Assembly: GCF_017591435.1 (NCBI RefSeq)
Contig: NC_059272.1
Coordinates: 5,169,292-5,233,291 of the forward strand
DNA: 64,000 bases
Source: Portunus trituberculatus
Lineage: Eukaryota > Arthropoda > Malacostraca > Decapoda > Portunidae
Direction: 5' to 3'
Below the pieces are notes generated by a model. It saw nothing but the letters and a program-made list of their open reading frames with translations. It did no database searches and had not been told where the DNA came from. Shown here piece after piece: positions 1 to 11,929 of the stretch. The position numbers were made by a program, and so were the translations under genes. Every line of letters begins with the position of its first letter. Position 1 is the stretch's first letter.

Positions 1-101
1 CAATTTGATTGTCATGCAGGTTAACCGCATTAAAGCGAGTAAACGACTGGGTCATTTTGTCATCCTGAATACTACATTCGCCCAGCGGCGACTACAGTAC
101 C
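1..101. other. Unassigned window edge
   Basis: No motif or repeat is recognised here. LINE copy A1 starts being recognisable at about base 102, so this is either the sequence A1 was truncated against or part of an element continuing outside the window. Confidence 0.4.
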
Positions 102-2031
102 AATACTGACCCCTGTGGCACTCCGCTTTCTACTGCTCTCCACTTGGACTTCATATCTTTAAATACCGTCCTTATTTCTCTCCCACTCAAATAATTTTCT
201 ATCCATCTCAATGTGCTTCCTTTTAAGCCACCCTTCTCCTCTAACTTCCATAGTAATCTTGCATGTGGCAGGCACTTTGTCAAATGCCATTTTTAAATCC
301 AAATAAATACAGTCAACCCATCCCTCTCTCTCTTGTACTCTATCAACTATACTAGAATAGAAACTCAATAAATTAGTTACACACGACCATCTTTTTCTAA
401 AACCAAATTGGCTATTTGATATCAATTTGTTGTCTTCAAGGAACTTGATCCATTGTTTCTTTATTATTCTTTCACACATCTTGCATATTACACTAGTTAG
501 TGATACCGGTCTGTAATTTAAAGGTTCTTCCTTCCTTCCGCTCTTATATATGGGAACCACCTCAGCTCTTTTCCATTCTACTAGTACTGTTCCATTTTCT
601 ATTGAGCATTTTATGATGTTGTATATAGGACTTGCTAGTTCTTCCCTACATTCTTTCAGTATTCTGCCTGAGACTTCATCTGGTCCCATTGCCTTCTCTT
701 CATCCAGTTCCTTCATTAACTCTTTTATTTCAAGCTTGGTTACTTTAATCTTTTTCATATATAGATTGTCTCTCTATTACCCTGTTGCCTTTCAAATTTG
801 GATTCCTTAGTAAAGACCTCCTGGAATTTATTATTTAATAGTTCTGCCATACTTTTTGGGTCTTCCACCATCCCGTTCTCTCCTTTTAAACTTTCTATTG
901 TTTCTCTTTGCCTAATTTTTCCATTTATGAATGTATAGAACAATTTTTGTTGCTCATTACATTTTTCGACAATGTCCTTTTCGAAGTTCTTTTCCTCTTC
1001 CTTCCTCACCTTAACATATTCATTTCTCGCTGCCTTGAGGTTTTCCTTATTTGCTGGATTTCTATTTCTCCACCTTTTCCATGCTCCATCTCTTTTCTCC
1101 TTTGCCCTAGCACACCTTGCAATAAACTAATCTTTCTTTCCTTCTTCTTTAGGTCTATATTTCGGGACATATTCCCTGACTCCTATTTTGTATATTTCCA
1201 AAAAAAAGTTATATTTCTTTTGCATTGTCTCTGAGTTTTCCATCTCCTCCCAGTTTACGTTTTTAAAATAGTTCTTGAGATTCTCAATATCAGCCTTTCT
1301 GTAATTTAATCAGTCTCCTTTGTATGAATCGTCTCTATCTTCCTTTCCGTCTTCTATATCTATTTCTAATATTACATGGTCACTCTTTCCCAATGGGCAC
1401 TTATATCTTATATCATAATTCATTTGTATACCCCTTGTAAAAACTAGGTCCAATCTCGCCGGCTCGTCGTTTCCTTTGAATCTTGTGCATTCCTTTACTC
1501 TCTGGTCCATCATATTGTCTATCATTAGGTTCAAAAATCTTTCTCCTCAGGCTTCTTTTCCCCATACCACTTTCATAATTTTCCCAGTCCACCTCCTTAC
1601 AGTTGAAATCTCCTACTAATATAACTTTTTTCCTTTCTTTAACAATTCACATTAGACTCCTTATTGTGTCATCTATCATGTCTTTATATTCTTGATTGAT
1701 CCATGAATTTGTTTTTGCTGGCACATATGTTACAATGATTGTTAACTCTTTTTTTTTTAATATGCATTTTAACATACAATACTTCTGCTTTTCCTTCCCC
1801 ACATTCCACATGGTTTATCACTATCTCCTTCCTTAACATAATCATGACTACTCCTCCTCTTTTACCCACTCTGTCTCTTATCCATACATTATACCTATTA
1901 TCCAAGTCTATTTTGATTGCCTTATTTAGTTTTGTTTCAGCCAGGCATACAATATCTGGATTTTCTTTCTTTATGTAATCTCTTAATTCTAGTTTACTTG
2001 ATAAAACCCTGTCTATGTTCGTATACATCAT
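102..2031 (-). pseudogene. LINE A1 ORF2 (AP endonuclease plus partial reverse transcriptase)
   Basis: ORF2 starts near the ATG at 2031 (MMYTNIDRVLSS). The endonuclease start and the LAETKLN block are readable to about 1684, and a later part (RVKECTRF, then a histidine-bearing SDHVI block) at 1534-1310. The spacer and start of the RT (GPDEVSGRILKECREELASP, PLNYRPVSLTSVICK, NSQFGFRK) lie at 1009-159. Several frameshifts and stops separate these blocks, and the frame ends at PQGSVL at the truncation. The FADD catalytic pair is absent, so this copy cannot be autonomous. Confidence 0.85.
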
Positions 2032-2060
2032 TTTTAGTCTTTTGCCTTTATCATTTTTAG

Positions 2061-3481
2061 TTAAACTTGTTCCACTTTTTTCTTTTCCTTCTCATTTATA
2101 TACCATTTCCTTATCCTGTCTCCTAGAATTCTCCAAAAAAATGCCTTTTTTTCCTCTTTTGACCTTTCATTATTTTTTTCTCTTACTGCTGCTGCCAGTT
2201 CATTGTATCTCTTCCTTTCTTCCTCATTTCTATTTTTCTTTATATATATATATATCCTTGCAGCCTTCTGTTTCTCTGAGTTTAGTTGTTTTATATAATA
2301 TTTCTTCTGTTGCTGCTTATGATTTTAGTAGTATTTTAATTGGTCTCATTTTTCCTTCTTGATATGGTCCCATTTTGTTTATTTCTTCTACTTCCTCTTC
2401 CATGTTCTGCCTATCTTCGTCGTTTAGATTCTTCAGTAGGTCTTTGAATGATTTCATTTTTTTTTCTCTCTTTGGTCTATATCAGTGGTTCCCAACCTGT
2501 GGTACGCGAGGGCCTTCCAGGTGGTACGCGAGCACTTTTCGGGGTCATGAACGATTTTTAGTTATTTTTACTTCACAAAAATGTTTACTGCCTATGGCCC
2601 TAACATAAAATAAAATGATTTCCGATGTGCTGTGAGCAAAGTCATGCCCCGCATTGACCAGCTGGTGGAGAAGAAGCAGATGCAGCCCTCGCATTGAGTT
2701 GAATTTTTTTTAGTTCATTTGTGTGTTCTACTTGTAAAATTATGGTAAATAAAGTAATATCTGATCGAATTGAGTTTCTCTGGAACCAGGTGGTACGCGG
2801 CGACTGTACAGGACCTCCAAGTGGTACTAGATCACTAAAAGGTTGGGAACCACTGGTCTATATCTTATATTTTTTTTCTTTTATTCCAAATATGATTACA
2901 CTCTTCTTTTTTTCTGCAATTTCTCTAACTAGATTTTCTTTTGTCTTGAGGACTCCTATCATTTTGTTTGTCATATTTTCTTCTTTTTCTTTAAGTTGTT
3001 CTTGAATAACCTCCTGAAAATCAGCCTTATCTTTCTTATCTTGGACTCTCCATGCTTGTACTTCTTTTTTAATCACGTTCTGTACTCTCTCCTCTTCCTT
3101 GTTTACTAGACCTTTCAGCTTCTCTTTTTCTTTCTTGGCTTTACCGAGTCTTTCTTCCATCTGGTTTTTGTAGTTAGGTACTTTCTTTTTTAGTTCTTCA
3201 TTTTCCGCTCTTAGCCTAGCTTCGTTTTCTTCCACTTTTTTTATCCTTTCTCTCAGTTTTATAAACTCTTTTTCCTGTTCTTCATTCTCTTTCATTTCCA
3301 TATTCTCCTTTATCAATTTATTTAGTTTATGTTCAATATTTAACACTCTCTTAGGTAGCGAAGTATTTGTCGTATCGAAGACTTCAAATACGCACTCTCC
3401 CTCACCAACATAGTCATCATCAGCTTTCATTCCTTCTCTAGTCTCATGTCTGCATTTTGATGGAATCTCTTTTTCACTCAT
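2061..3481 (-). pseudogene. LINE A1 ORF1 (coiled coil plus RRM-like RNA-binding protein), split by a MITE
   Basis: The start is the ATG opening MSEKEIPSK; a second ATG lies just upstream at 3484. The first ~170 residues are rich in K and E with heptad-like spacing, as expected of a trimerising coiled coil. A hydrophobic strand (KSVIIFGIKEKK) then begins an RRM-like domain of the kind in LINE-1-type ORF1 proteins. The frame is cut at 2856 by the hAT MITE and resumes from 2474, with the conserved end (RIRKWYI...KKVEQV) and a TAA at 2063-2061. The family role is RNA binding and RNP assembly during retrotransposition. The assignment rests on alignment with the other copies here. Confidence 0.85.
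2483..2855. mobile_element. hAT-type MITE with perfect 16-bp TIRs and 8-bp TSD
   Basis: The 373-bp insert starts CAGTGGTTCCCAACCT and ends AGGTTGGGAACCACTG, a perfect inverted repeat. It is flanked by the direct repeat GTCTATAT (2475-2482 and 2856-2863). An 8-bp duplication with CAGTGGTT termini is the hallmark of the hAT superfamily. No transposase remains. Removing it restores ORF1 of LINE A1, so it landed after that LINE. Internally it has GTGGTACGCG repeats near each end. Confidence 0.92.
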
Positions 3482-3629
3482 CATTCTTTAATAATTGATT
3501 TCATGAAAAAAAAAAAAAAAAAAAAATGAGCCCACACTACCTGCCCAGGCCACTGTAAATACTGTACAACAGGTATGTAGTGAAGATCAGCTGATTGTCG
3601 GAACGGTGCGTGCGTCCTCCCTCGACCGC

Positions 3630-3651
3630 ATGTGTGTGTGTGTGTGTGTGT
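3630..3651. repeat. (TG)n tract at a LINE-LINE junction
   Basis: About 10 TG units separate the 5' end of LINE A1 from the 3' tail of LINE A2. Equivalent CA/TG tracts occur at other LINE junctions in this window. Confidence 0.9.
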
Positions 3652-5840
3652 ATTTACCTAGTTGTATTTACCTAGTTGTAGTTTTACAGGGCCTGGGCTT
3701 TATGCTCGTGTGACCCCGTCTCCATATCTACACTTATCTAATCTTACTTTAAAAGTATGCACACTCGTTACAGACACTACTTCATTTAAACTGTTCCACG
3801 TCTCAATACATCTTTGCAGGAAACTATATCTTTAACATCTCTCAGACATCTTCTTTTCTCAGCTTTTTACTATGTGATCTTGTGCTTCGAATGTCATGTT
3901 CTTCTCTCAGGATCAGTTTCTCGTTATCCACTTGGTCCATTCCATTGATCAATTTATAAACTTGTATCAGATCTCCTCTCTCCCTTCTTTGTTCCAGGGT
4001 TGGTAGATCCATAGCCTTTAGTCTCTCCTCATATGTCATCCCTTCAAATTCTGGAACCATTCTTGTGGTTATTTTTTGTAGTCTCTCCAACTTCCTTATG
4101 TGTTTCTTTTTATGCATATTCCAATCTGGGTCTTATTATAGTACTTATCAATTTCTTCATCATTTCTTTGTCCATGCAGTGAAATGCTACTCCAATATTC
4201 CTTAACAAATTATATGTCTCTCTAAAAATTCTATCAATATGGCTTACCGGATGATTGTTTTCTTCCATCGTCACTCCTAAGTCCTTTTCCTTTTTTACTT
4301 TCTCCAGTTCTACTCCATCTCCCATCTTATAGATTTCCATGGGTCGTCTCTCACTCATTCCCATTTCCATGACATGGCTTTTGTTCACATTGAATTCCAT
4401 TTTCCACTTTTTACTCCATTCCCAGATCTTATTTAGGTCTTCTTGCAGTATTTCGCAATCCTCCTTTTGCTTTATAACTCTGCACAATTTTTTATCATAT
4501 GCAAACAGATTGATGTAGCTGTTCACTCCTTCTGGCATGTCGTTAATATAAATGAGGAAAAGTATTGGTGCCAATACTGACCCCTGTGGTACTCTGCTTT
4601 CTACTGCTCTCCACTTGGTCTTCATATCTTTAACTACCGTTCTTATTTCTCTCCCCTTCAAATCATTTTCTATCTATCTCAATGTGCTTCCTTTTAAGCC
4701 ACCCTTCTCCTCTAACTTCCATAGTAATCTTGCATGTGGCACTTTGTCAAATGCCTTTTTTAAATCCAAATAAATACAGTCAATCCATCCCTCTCTCTCT
4801 TGTACTCTATCAACTATACTAGAATAGAAACTCAATAAATTAGTTACACACGATCGTCTTTTTCTAAAACCAAATTGGCTATTTGATATTAATTTGTTGT
4901 CTTCAAGGAACTCGATCCATTGTTTCTTTATTATTCTTTCACACATCTTGCATATTACACTAGTTAGTGATACCAGTCTGTAATTTAAAGGTTCTTCCTT
5001 TTTTCCACCCTTATATATGGGAACCACCTCAGCTCTTTTCCATTCTACTGGTACTGTTCCATTTTCTATTGAGCATTTTATGATGTTGTATATAGGACTT
5101 GCTAGTTCTTCCCTACATTCTTTCAGTATTCTGCCTGAGACTTCATCTGGTCCCATTGGATTCTCATCATCCAGTCCCTTCATTAATTCTTTTATTTCAA
5201 GCATGGTTACTTTAATTTCTTTCATATAGACTGTCTCTCTATTATCCTGTGGTCTTTCAAATTTGGATTCCTCCTGGAATTTATTATTTAATAGTTCTTC
5301 CATACTTTTTGGGTCTTCCACTATCCCATTCTCTCCTTTTAACCTTTCTATTGTTTCTTTTTGCCTAATTTTTCCATTTATGAATCTGTAGAACAATTTT
5401 GGTTGGTCCATACATTTTTCGACAATGTTCTTTTCAAAGTTCTTTTCCTCTTCCTTCCTCACCTTAACATATTCATTTCTCACTGCCTTGAAGTTTTCCT
5501 TATTTACTGGATTTCTATTTCTCCTCCACCTTTTCCATGCTCAATCTCTTTTTTCCTTTGCCCTAGCACACCTTGCATTAAACCAATCTTTCTTTTCTTT
5601 TTCTTTATGTCTATATTTCGGGACATATTCCCTGACTCCTGTTTTGTATATTTTAAAAAATAAGTTATACTTGTCTTGCATCGTCTCTGAGTTTTCCATC
5701 TCCTCCCAGTTTACGTTTTTAAAATAGTTCTCAATATCAGCCTTTCTGTAATTTAATCAGTCTCCTTTGTATGAATCATCTCTATCTTCCTTTCCCTCTT
5801 CTATATCCATTTCTAATATTACATGGTCACTCTTTCCCAA
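3652..5840 (-). mobile_element. CR1/L2-like LINE family A, copy A2 (5'-truncated)
   Basis: Minus-strand copy with an intact 3' end: the stop codon, the conserved AAAGCCCAGGCCCTGTAAAA segment, then two copies of the ACTAGGTAAATAC tail unit running into (CA)n. It is 5'-truncated near 5838, inside the end of the endonuclease (just at the block encoding KSDHVILE). The truncated end meets a (TG)n tract and the tail of LINE B1. Confidence 0.93.
3700..5838 (-). pseudogene. LINE A2 ORF2 fragment (reverse transcriptase and C-terminal domain)
   Basis: Readable order on the minus strand: linker (KLFYRFINGKIRQKE), RT blocks GPDEVSGRILKECRE, PLNYRLVSLTSVICK, SQFGFRKRRSCVTNLL, KKAFDKVPH, then SRVPQGSVLAP and the C-terminal block (RLEYA, RMVPEFEGMTYEERLKAMDL). 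The catalytic box reads FAYDKK instead of FADDTK: GAT changed to TAT at 4497-4499, removing one of the two metal-binding aspartates. Frameshifts near 5280, 4675, 4110 and 3850 break the frame. Confidence 0.88.
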
Positions 5841-5905
5841 TATGTATGTGTGTGTGTGTGTTTCTTTTTACCTATTTGTGATTTAAGGGGCCTGAGCTTG
5901 GCTCT

Positions 5906-6385
5906 CTATGTCCTGTCTCTTTGTCCACATTTATCAAGTGTGTCCTTCATCTGATTGACACTCGCCACACACACCACCTCTCTACTCAATTTGTTCCATT
6001 TGTCAATGCCACGACATGGGAAGCTATACTTCTTGACATCTCCCATACAACTGACCTTCATTTGTATTTTCTTTGGGTGTCCTCTCAGTTGATTGTTGGG
6101 AGACATCCTTATCAAGTCTTTTCTATCTAGGATATCCATTTCATTTACAATTTTATACATTGTTATCATATCTCCCCTCTCATTTCTTTCTTCTAACGTG
6201 AGTAAATCCAGTCTTCTTAATCTCTTCTCGTATGGCACCTCCTTAAAACCTGGTATCATTCTCGTTCCCAACTGCTGCACTCTTTCTAGTTTCTTCATAT
6301 GTGGTGATCATATCACCGCTACATATTCCAACTGAGGTCTAATTAAGGTGGTTAATATTTTCTTTATCATATTCCCATCCAAGTA
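5906..6385 (-). pseudogene. LINE B1 ORF2 C-terminal fragment
   Basis: About 130 codons of the domain downstream of the RT palm: the ERVQ...RMIPG helix, the YEKRLRRLDLLTLEERNERGDM block and the KYSFPCR...WNKLS block. These are standard landmarks of the CR1/L2 C terminus. The frame starts after a stop at the MITE-proximal edge and ends at a TAG a few codons before the position used in copy B2. There is no catalytic RT segment. Confidence 0.8.
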
Positions 6386-6923
6386 CAGTAAGTCCTCCTT
6401 ATACGGTACTTCATTATCCGGTAAATTCAGAGTTACAGTGTTTGGTAATTTCTACCCTCGATTTGATTTACAGTAAGAAAAATTCACAGATACGGTATCC
6501 ACTCATGTTTTTGTTTACGCTGTACCGTAGTGCCACCACACCGCACGGCCACCACAACAATCAGTCTCTTCCCACATTTCCTACTGAACACAAGTGAAAT
6601 CCTTATGGCGTGTTTTTTGTGGATATTATGAGTAAGAGCTGAAATCCCTACTGTCCCTTAGCCTCGGGACACACATCATCTGATAGAATACATGGCGAGT
6701 GAAAAGGTAAATAAAAACATTTTCTCTTTATTTCTTTTGTACAGTACTTTACATTTTTTTTATATGACTATCTTCATGTATTTTCATGTCTGTAGGGGTG
6801 ACTTTCAACGTGCTGGAACACATCCCCTATTATTACATGTTATAACAGGTTTGGTATACGGTAATTTTGATTTGCGGTAAGGTTTTCAGGAACACATATG
6901 TACCGTACAATGAGGACTTACTG
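6386..6923. mobile_element. Tc1/mariner-pogo type MITE with TA duplication
   Basis: A 538-bp insert flanked by TA on both sides (6384-6385, 6924-6925). The left end reads CAGTAAGTCCTCCTTATACG and the right end, reverse-complemented, CAGTAAGTCCTCATTGTACG: about 25-bp TIRs with two differences. The TA target and CAGT start fit the pogo/Tigger group. No transposase is recognisable inside. It interrupts LINE B1. Confidence 0.85.
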
Positions 6924-7239
6924 TACTTGAATGAGAATCCAATACTTTGTAGTGTGTTGTAAGTTTTTCCAAATATTCTGTTAATAACACTTGTAAGTTT
7001 TAGTTGCAATTACAATTGCATGGCGGGGTTGGGGACTAGAATGGGGATGAATGTCTAATATTGATGTACATGTTCCCAATACTTCACAACATAAAAATCA
7101 GTGTTTCATGCATATTTACCGGAGATATGACAACACCAATCTAAACCGGACGCTCCCCTTAATGGAAGGGTTACAGCACCCCCCTGAACTAGTGCTATTA
7201 GACCCATAAGGGCCCCCATATCAATCATTTATGGTATCT

Positions 7240-7416
7240 TTACACTTCACCATGTTACGCACTATGGACTCATTAACAAAGTAAAATCTGCCTACTTTAC
7301 AGAGCTTCTCACCTGCCTCAACTTTGGCTATGATGTCTACCTTCTCTTGAAGCGAAACATTTCTACGTTTCTTGATAAGCTATTTCTGTAATACCCTTCT
7401 TTTTGGAAGGAGCCAT
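7240..7416 (-). pseudogene. Pogo/Tigger-type transposase N-terminal (CENP-B HTH) relic
   Basis: From an ATG at 7416 the minus strand encodes MAPSKKKGITE, then after a stop and a frame change a block readable as KRRNVSLQEKVDIIAKVEAG followed by EKLCKVGRFYFVNESIV. This matches the layout of the psq/CENP-B helix-turn-helix of Tigger and jerky proteins. The catalytic DDE region is not found. Decayed by stops and frameshifts. Confidence 0.6.
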
Positions 7417-7663
7417 ATTCACAAACCTAGAAAGATCACAAATATTATGTATCACCAACCTAGAAAGATAAAAAATATCATATGCTTAGCAAAACATTAA
7501 ACATGAAACTGTAATACAGGCAAGATGTAGAAGTGACGGTGTGCATAAAGCCGGAAACGCATTAATTGAGGTGCGCAGTAAACGAGGACCTCTGCACTAA
7601 AAAATGCACAAACTTGCTCAATGATACCAGATAATACACAGTGTTCACTAGTATCACCCAGAC

Positions 7664-8131
7664 TTGTTTACAACCAGTCTGGCTCTCCAATCTTCTTCAA
7701 AAGAAAGGATGCCCGTCAAAGCTGCAGAACCTTTAGGATGGACTGTACACAGTGATGAAGCAGTTAACAGATGTCACGTATTGGATCTAAAAGGAGCAGT
7801 TGAGGCATTCACATGGTACTGCCTGTGGCAGTACCATGATCTTGAAGGGTTTTCATGGGGCAGTGAAGCTCGCCAAGGATCTTCAGTAAAAGATAGCGAA
7901 AACCAGGATGGCATGGGTGAGGGAGGCAGGAATGCAAAGTTGGAGGTCAAAGAGGATTGGGCTGGATGCAATACTGACCTAGAAACAGCAGAAGAGGAGA
8001 CTATTCTGGAAGGATTGACTACTGTGGAGCCAGAGGAGGATTGCCAACATGCTTCTAGAAAGTCAATGCCTGTGCAACATAAGGGCTGTGTAATATATGG
8101 AGGCAGTTTATTGCAGGCAATAAAACTGTAG
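7664..8131 (+). other. Unrecognised 155-codon open frame
   Basis: An open frame that starts near MFTTSLALQSSSKERMPVKA and ends at TAG, with an acidic, glutamate-rich second half. I recognise no domain. The opposite strand is also open for 136 codons, a sign that neither is strongly supported as coding. It lies between a pogo relic and the 3' end of an RTE element. A perfect 12-bp inverted repeat with a 3-base loop (7812-7838) lies inside. It could be part of an unidentified transposon or chance. Confidence 0.2.
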
Positions 8132-8188
8132 GGAGACGGTAGTGTTACAGGAATGTAATCCCTATTTTCCTCATATATTCTCAATCAA

Positions 8189-11100
8189 TCAATCATGGAG
8201 GGCCATACACCACGGGGGCCTTGCTTCATCTACCCTATGATGCCACTCCAGGTGGTCATGCCTAATGAGTCTCCAGGCAGGCTCCCTTCCCATTCCAAGT
8301 AACTCCCAGCAAGAGGCATCGACTTGCTGCAGCCATGAGTTTTGTGGACATCCCCTTGGCCTCCTCCATGCTGGGTTATCCCTTTCGGAGACAACCTGAT
8401 GTCTAGAATTGGCTTCCGGGTAGCGTACAACATGTCCATATAGCTGCAATTGGCGTTGACGGACTATGCTGGTAATTGGCCTCAAATCAGTCTCATGGAG
8501 CCATCACTGATTTGACACAAAGTCATACCAGTGGCACCCCATGATCCTGTGAAGGTATCTAGTACCAAAGACATAAATTTGCCTCTTAAGATTGGTGTTC
8601 AGCATCCATGTCTCACAACCATAGAGTAAGACAGGAATCACCAGCAACTTGAAGATCTGAATCTTCATCCATCTGCACAGGTACCGATGACTCCAAATAC
8701 ATGTGTTCAGCAAGTCCATAACGTCATTGGGCAGGCCAATCCGCCATACAACTTCCTGGCTTGACCCACCGTCGTTACTCACTACACTACCAAGGTATGT
8801 GAAGTTTCCCGAGTCCTCAATGTCCCCACCACACGCATGGACATGGTCTTCAGCTGGGAAACCTGGAGTCCCAAGGGCTTCACCTCTTTGTGCAGTGCCT
8901 CTAGAGCCATTACCAGAAGCTCCAGTGACTCAGTAAAAATTACTGCATCAATCAGCAAAGACAAGATCTGTAATCTCAGTATTGCTGATAGATGCTCCAC
9001 AATGACTTTGGTCTACATCTCTGCCTAATACCCAGTCCATACAAATGCTAAAAAATGATGAAGCAAGCACACTCCTGTATTCAGAGAAAAGAAGCTGGAC
9101 ACACCCCCTTCACACTTCAAACCACTCACAGTCCTGGAGTAGAGGCCAGTTAATAGACCAATAATCTTTGCAGGAATCCCACAGAGATGCAGAAGATCCC
9201 AGAGTGTCTCTCAAATGTCTTCTTGAGATCAACATAGACTGCAAGCAACCCTTGTTGAAACTCACATTGGTGCTCCACCAGTATGCAAAGTGCTAGGATC
9301 TGGTCAGTTGTTGACTTACCAGGTGTGAACCCAGACTGTTCAGGTCTCTGGTATTTCAGCAGGTGACTGTAAATGAGCAAGCACCTTGCCTGGTACGGTG
9401 AGCAGTGTTATACCGCGGTAGTTGTTGCATTCCTGACAGTCTCCTTTCCCTTTCCAGATAGGGATGACCAACCCCTTTTTCCAGTCAAGGGGAATGGTAC
9501 CTGATTGCCATACAGCAGTCAAGACAACATGCAACCCATGGATCATGGCCTCACACCCTACCTTGAGCAGCTCAGCACTGATATTACAGATGTCAGCTGC
9601 CTTTCCATCCCTCAACTTTGATGCAGCCTCTTTGACATCCTCAATGGAGGGTGCAGTTTCGTCAATGGGTGGATCAGCATCCAACATCTGTAACCCTGCA
9701 GTTTGGAGCTGTCAGCTTGGAGGATCCACTGTGAACAGCTGCTCAAACTACTCACCCCAACAAGGCATCTGCCCATCTGTGTCTGATACGAGGCAACCAT
9801 CTGCTGTTCGGATAGCGCTCGCTTGAGATGTAGACTTGTAGTAGAGTTTCTTCAGGGCTTGATATGCAGGTCAGAGGTCATTAGCATGTAAATGACACTC
9901 TACGACCTCTGACATACCTTTCCTTGTCTCTCCTCAGGAGAGCTCTTACCCTAAAGGACAGAGCCCTGTACTGGTTGTAGTTCCCAGCCAGTCTGGCAGC
10001 GCGACTCTCCTCAATACTGTCCAGGGTCTCTACTGAGGCGAAACCACTCTGTGACCTTGGGCACTCACCAACATGTTCCTTGACAGCCTCAAGTGTCACG
10101 TTTCAAGGTATCCCATAGCTCTACCAGATCCTCAAGAGTGTCGAGCACTCCAAACTAATAAGAGACTGTCACTGCATACTCCTGGGCACATGTCAAGTCT
10201 TTCAGTTTCTCAAGATAAAGCACTGTGTGGTCACATCTTGGAGGCTTTCTGGACATGACATGGAGCTTGAGTGTAGCAACAACATGCCTGTGATCAGTCG
10301 CAAAAAACTCGGCACTCTGGAAAACTGTGCAGTTCTGGAGGATCCTCCGAGTACTAACACAGATATACAGGTAACTCTTGATTTACGCGCGTTTAATTTA
10401 CATGTTTTTGTTAATACGCAACCGAAAAAATATAATTAATTAAATTTGCACGATCGGTTTGCTTATACATGATTTGGCCCCACTGCATTTTCAAACTGAG
10501 CGCCAGACGCAATTTCAAACTGTGCACCAGAGAGTTCCGCAGCTGGCTGATAGGTGGGACCTCCGCTGCTCATTCATCTTCCCGCACCTCATTTGCAGCA
10601 CACCAGTGGAAGATGTAGTACCAGAAGAGGATGTGGACGAACCCGTGGAAGCGGTGGAAGCAGATGAAGGGCAAGTGGATGATGACGTCTTTGACTCGGA
10701 GATGGACAGCGACGGCGAGTGCCTGTGAGGGGTGAAGACATTGGCGTCCTGCGTTTATTTTTTTACTAGTGTTTACTTTTATACTGTGGGGTTATTTTTG
10801 ATAAGTGGATTTTTGATAAGGTGGAAAAGCTCAGAAGAAGATGGTGACTGACTGTGGCGTAAGTGGTGAAAGAAGTGACGCAGTGAGTGTTGTGTTTACG
10901 TATTCTTTGCTTTGTTGTTTTCTCTTATTATTTTTTGCTTTCTTTTATCATTTCTTGCTTTTCCCTTTACTTTAAATAATAATAACATGTTAATATAGCC
11001 AAATAAATAGAGTATTTTGTACAAATTTTTTTGGACCACATCCCACATCCCTCCTATATCTATTGTTTCTTATGAGAATTATAAGTTTGTTTTACGCGAG

Positions 11101-11860
11101 TTTTGAAATACACAATGCCTCTTGGAATGCATCTATCGTGTAAATCAAGAGTTACCTGTAGTTGATCTCCTTTACTACCTCTCCGGCATTGCTATACAAA
11201 GTCCAGTGGTGCAGCACTGGTCTCTGATACCAAGATCCTACAATTCTCAACCTTCTGGATCTTGCAAGGTTCAGAAGGACAGAGCTGTTGTTGTTCCTTG
11301 TACCAGAGCCATGGTGACCAACACATAGGTCGTAGCCAGCTTTCTCAAGTGCCTGTGACAGCATTAAAGTTGCCGAAGACAAGTGCATCACGACAGGGAC
11401 AATGGTCCCGTACAGAGTCTAGTTTGGCGTAGAACGTCTCCTTCGCTTCAGTTTTACACATCTTGGTAGGAACATATACTGCAACAACAGACATGAAGCC
11501 TAAACTGTGCTTCAGCCTTAGTCACATTATACGTTCATCAACCAGAGTAACCTCTACAACGAACGGCTGCAGTCTGCTGGAGATGCCTATGGCTACCCCC
11601 CTTGACATGGTGACCATTGCTCATGCCAGACTGGTCTCACCACTGCCAGGCCTCCTTGTCTAAGAGAATTGCACTATATCCACCCTCAGCCTACTCAGCT
11701 CATCCAATAAATGAAGCAATCGTTGATCTTCTGAGAGGCTCAGGACATTCTAGGAGCCCACACGTAGAACCCTCTGAAGGTTTACCCCAAGAATGGTCCG
11801 ACGAGCAGGTGCCACGTCTGCAATCCCACCGGCGCCCCAAAAATTAAAAATAGGGCAAGG
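8189..11860 (-). pseudogene. RTE endonuclease-reverse transcriptase, heavily decayed
   Basis: Readable blocks in element order: endonuclease end (GYDLCVGHHGSGTRNN, RRLRIVGSWYQRP), the linker helix (ESRAARLAGNYNQYRALSFR), RT start (RDGKAADICNISAELLKVG, IPLDWKKGLVIPIWKGKGD, CNNYRGITLLTVPGKVLAHL), then PEQSGFTPGKSTTDQILAL and VDLKKTF. The catalytic FADD region falls in a damaged stretch near 8990 (a remnant reads ...DAVIFTESLELLVMALEAL). The C terminus keeps LLYGCETWMLNTNLKRQI and RQLQLYGHVVRYPE...RPRGCPQNSWLQQVD. Stops and frameshifts occur throughout, so it is an old copy. Confidence 0.87.
10368..11158. mobile_element. Tigger-type MITE (791 bp) inserted in the RTE element
   Basis: Left end CAGGTAACTCTTGATTTAC and right end GTAAATCAAGAGTTACCTG are perfect inverted repeats flanked by TA (10366-10367, 11159-11160). 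The CAGG start and TA target fit pogo/Tigger. A short acidic frame at 10459-10728 (with EDVVPEEDVDEPVEAVEADE) could be a leftover of a transposase C terminus, but no catalytic motif is present. Removing it rejoins the RTE endonuclease and linker. Confidence 0.88.
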
Positions 11861-11929
11861 AGATCCTCCCATCCCTCTACAGTTTATTATATGAGAATTC
11901 ATCATTTAGGAAATGTTAGAAAACTAGTA

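Larger units (their letters stand above)
102..3630 (-). mobile_element. CR1/L2-like LINE family A, copy A1 (5'-complete, 3'-truncated)
   Basis: Non-LTR retrotransposon read on the minus strand. It has a 5' UTR (about 3630-3485) matching the 5' UTRs of copies A3-A5 and A7, including the block GAATCAGCTGATCTTCA (here with one change). ORF1 and then ORF2 follow. The copy stops just after the PQGSVL block of the reverse transcriptase, so the catalytic FADD region and the 3' tail are absent. A hAT-type MITE is inserted in ORF1. The 5' end abuts a (TG)n tract and then the 3' tail of copy A2, so the two are head to tail. Confidence 0.93.
5841..6985 (-). mobile_element. CR1/L2-like LINE family B, copy B1 (3' fragment)
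   Basis: A 5'-truncated copy of the family seen complete at 41.45-54.6 kb. The tail (ACAAATAGGTAAA) and the C-terminal coding block (KKLERVQQLGTRMIPGFKEV, GDMITMYKIVN, KYSFPCRGIDKWNKLS) match copy B2. A pogo-type MITE at 6386-6923 splits it. Beyond the MITE the homology resumes for about 60 bases (the region encoding KTYNMLQNIG in B2) and ends near 6985. Its 3' tail joins the truncated 5' end of LINE A2 through (TG)n. Confidence 0.85.
8177..11880 (-). mobile_element. RTE-type non-LTR retrotransposon, near full length
   Basis: Minus-strand element ending in a short TGAT repeat (ATGATTGATTGATTGAG in element orientation), the tail type usual for RTE elements. Coding order is endonuclease (11860-11160), linker (10350-9840), RT (9690-8900) and C-terminal block (8780-8189). 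A Tigger-type MITE at 10368-11158 splits the end of the endonuclease from the linker. There is no ORF1, as is usual for RTE. The 5' boundary near 11880 is approximate. Confidence 0.88.

Noticed and set aside
7664..8184. Overlapping 155- and 136-codon frames as a host gene
   Set aside because: Both strands are open, no domain is recognised, and no splice or start context supports either.
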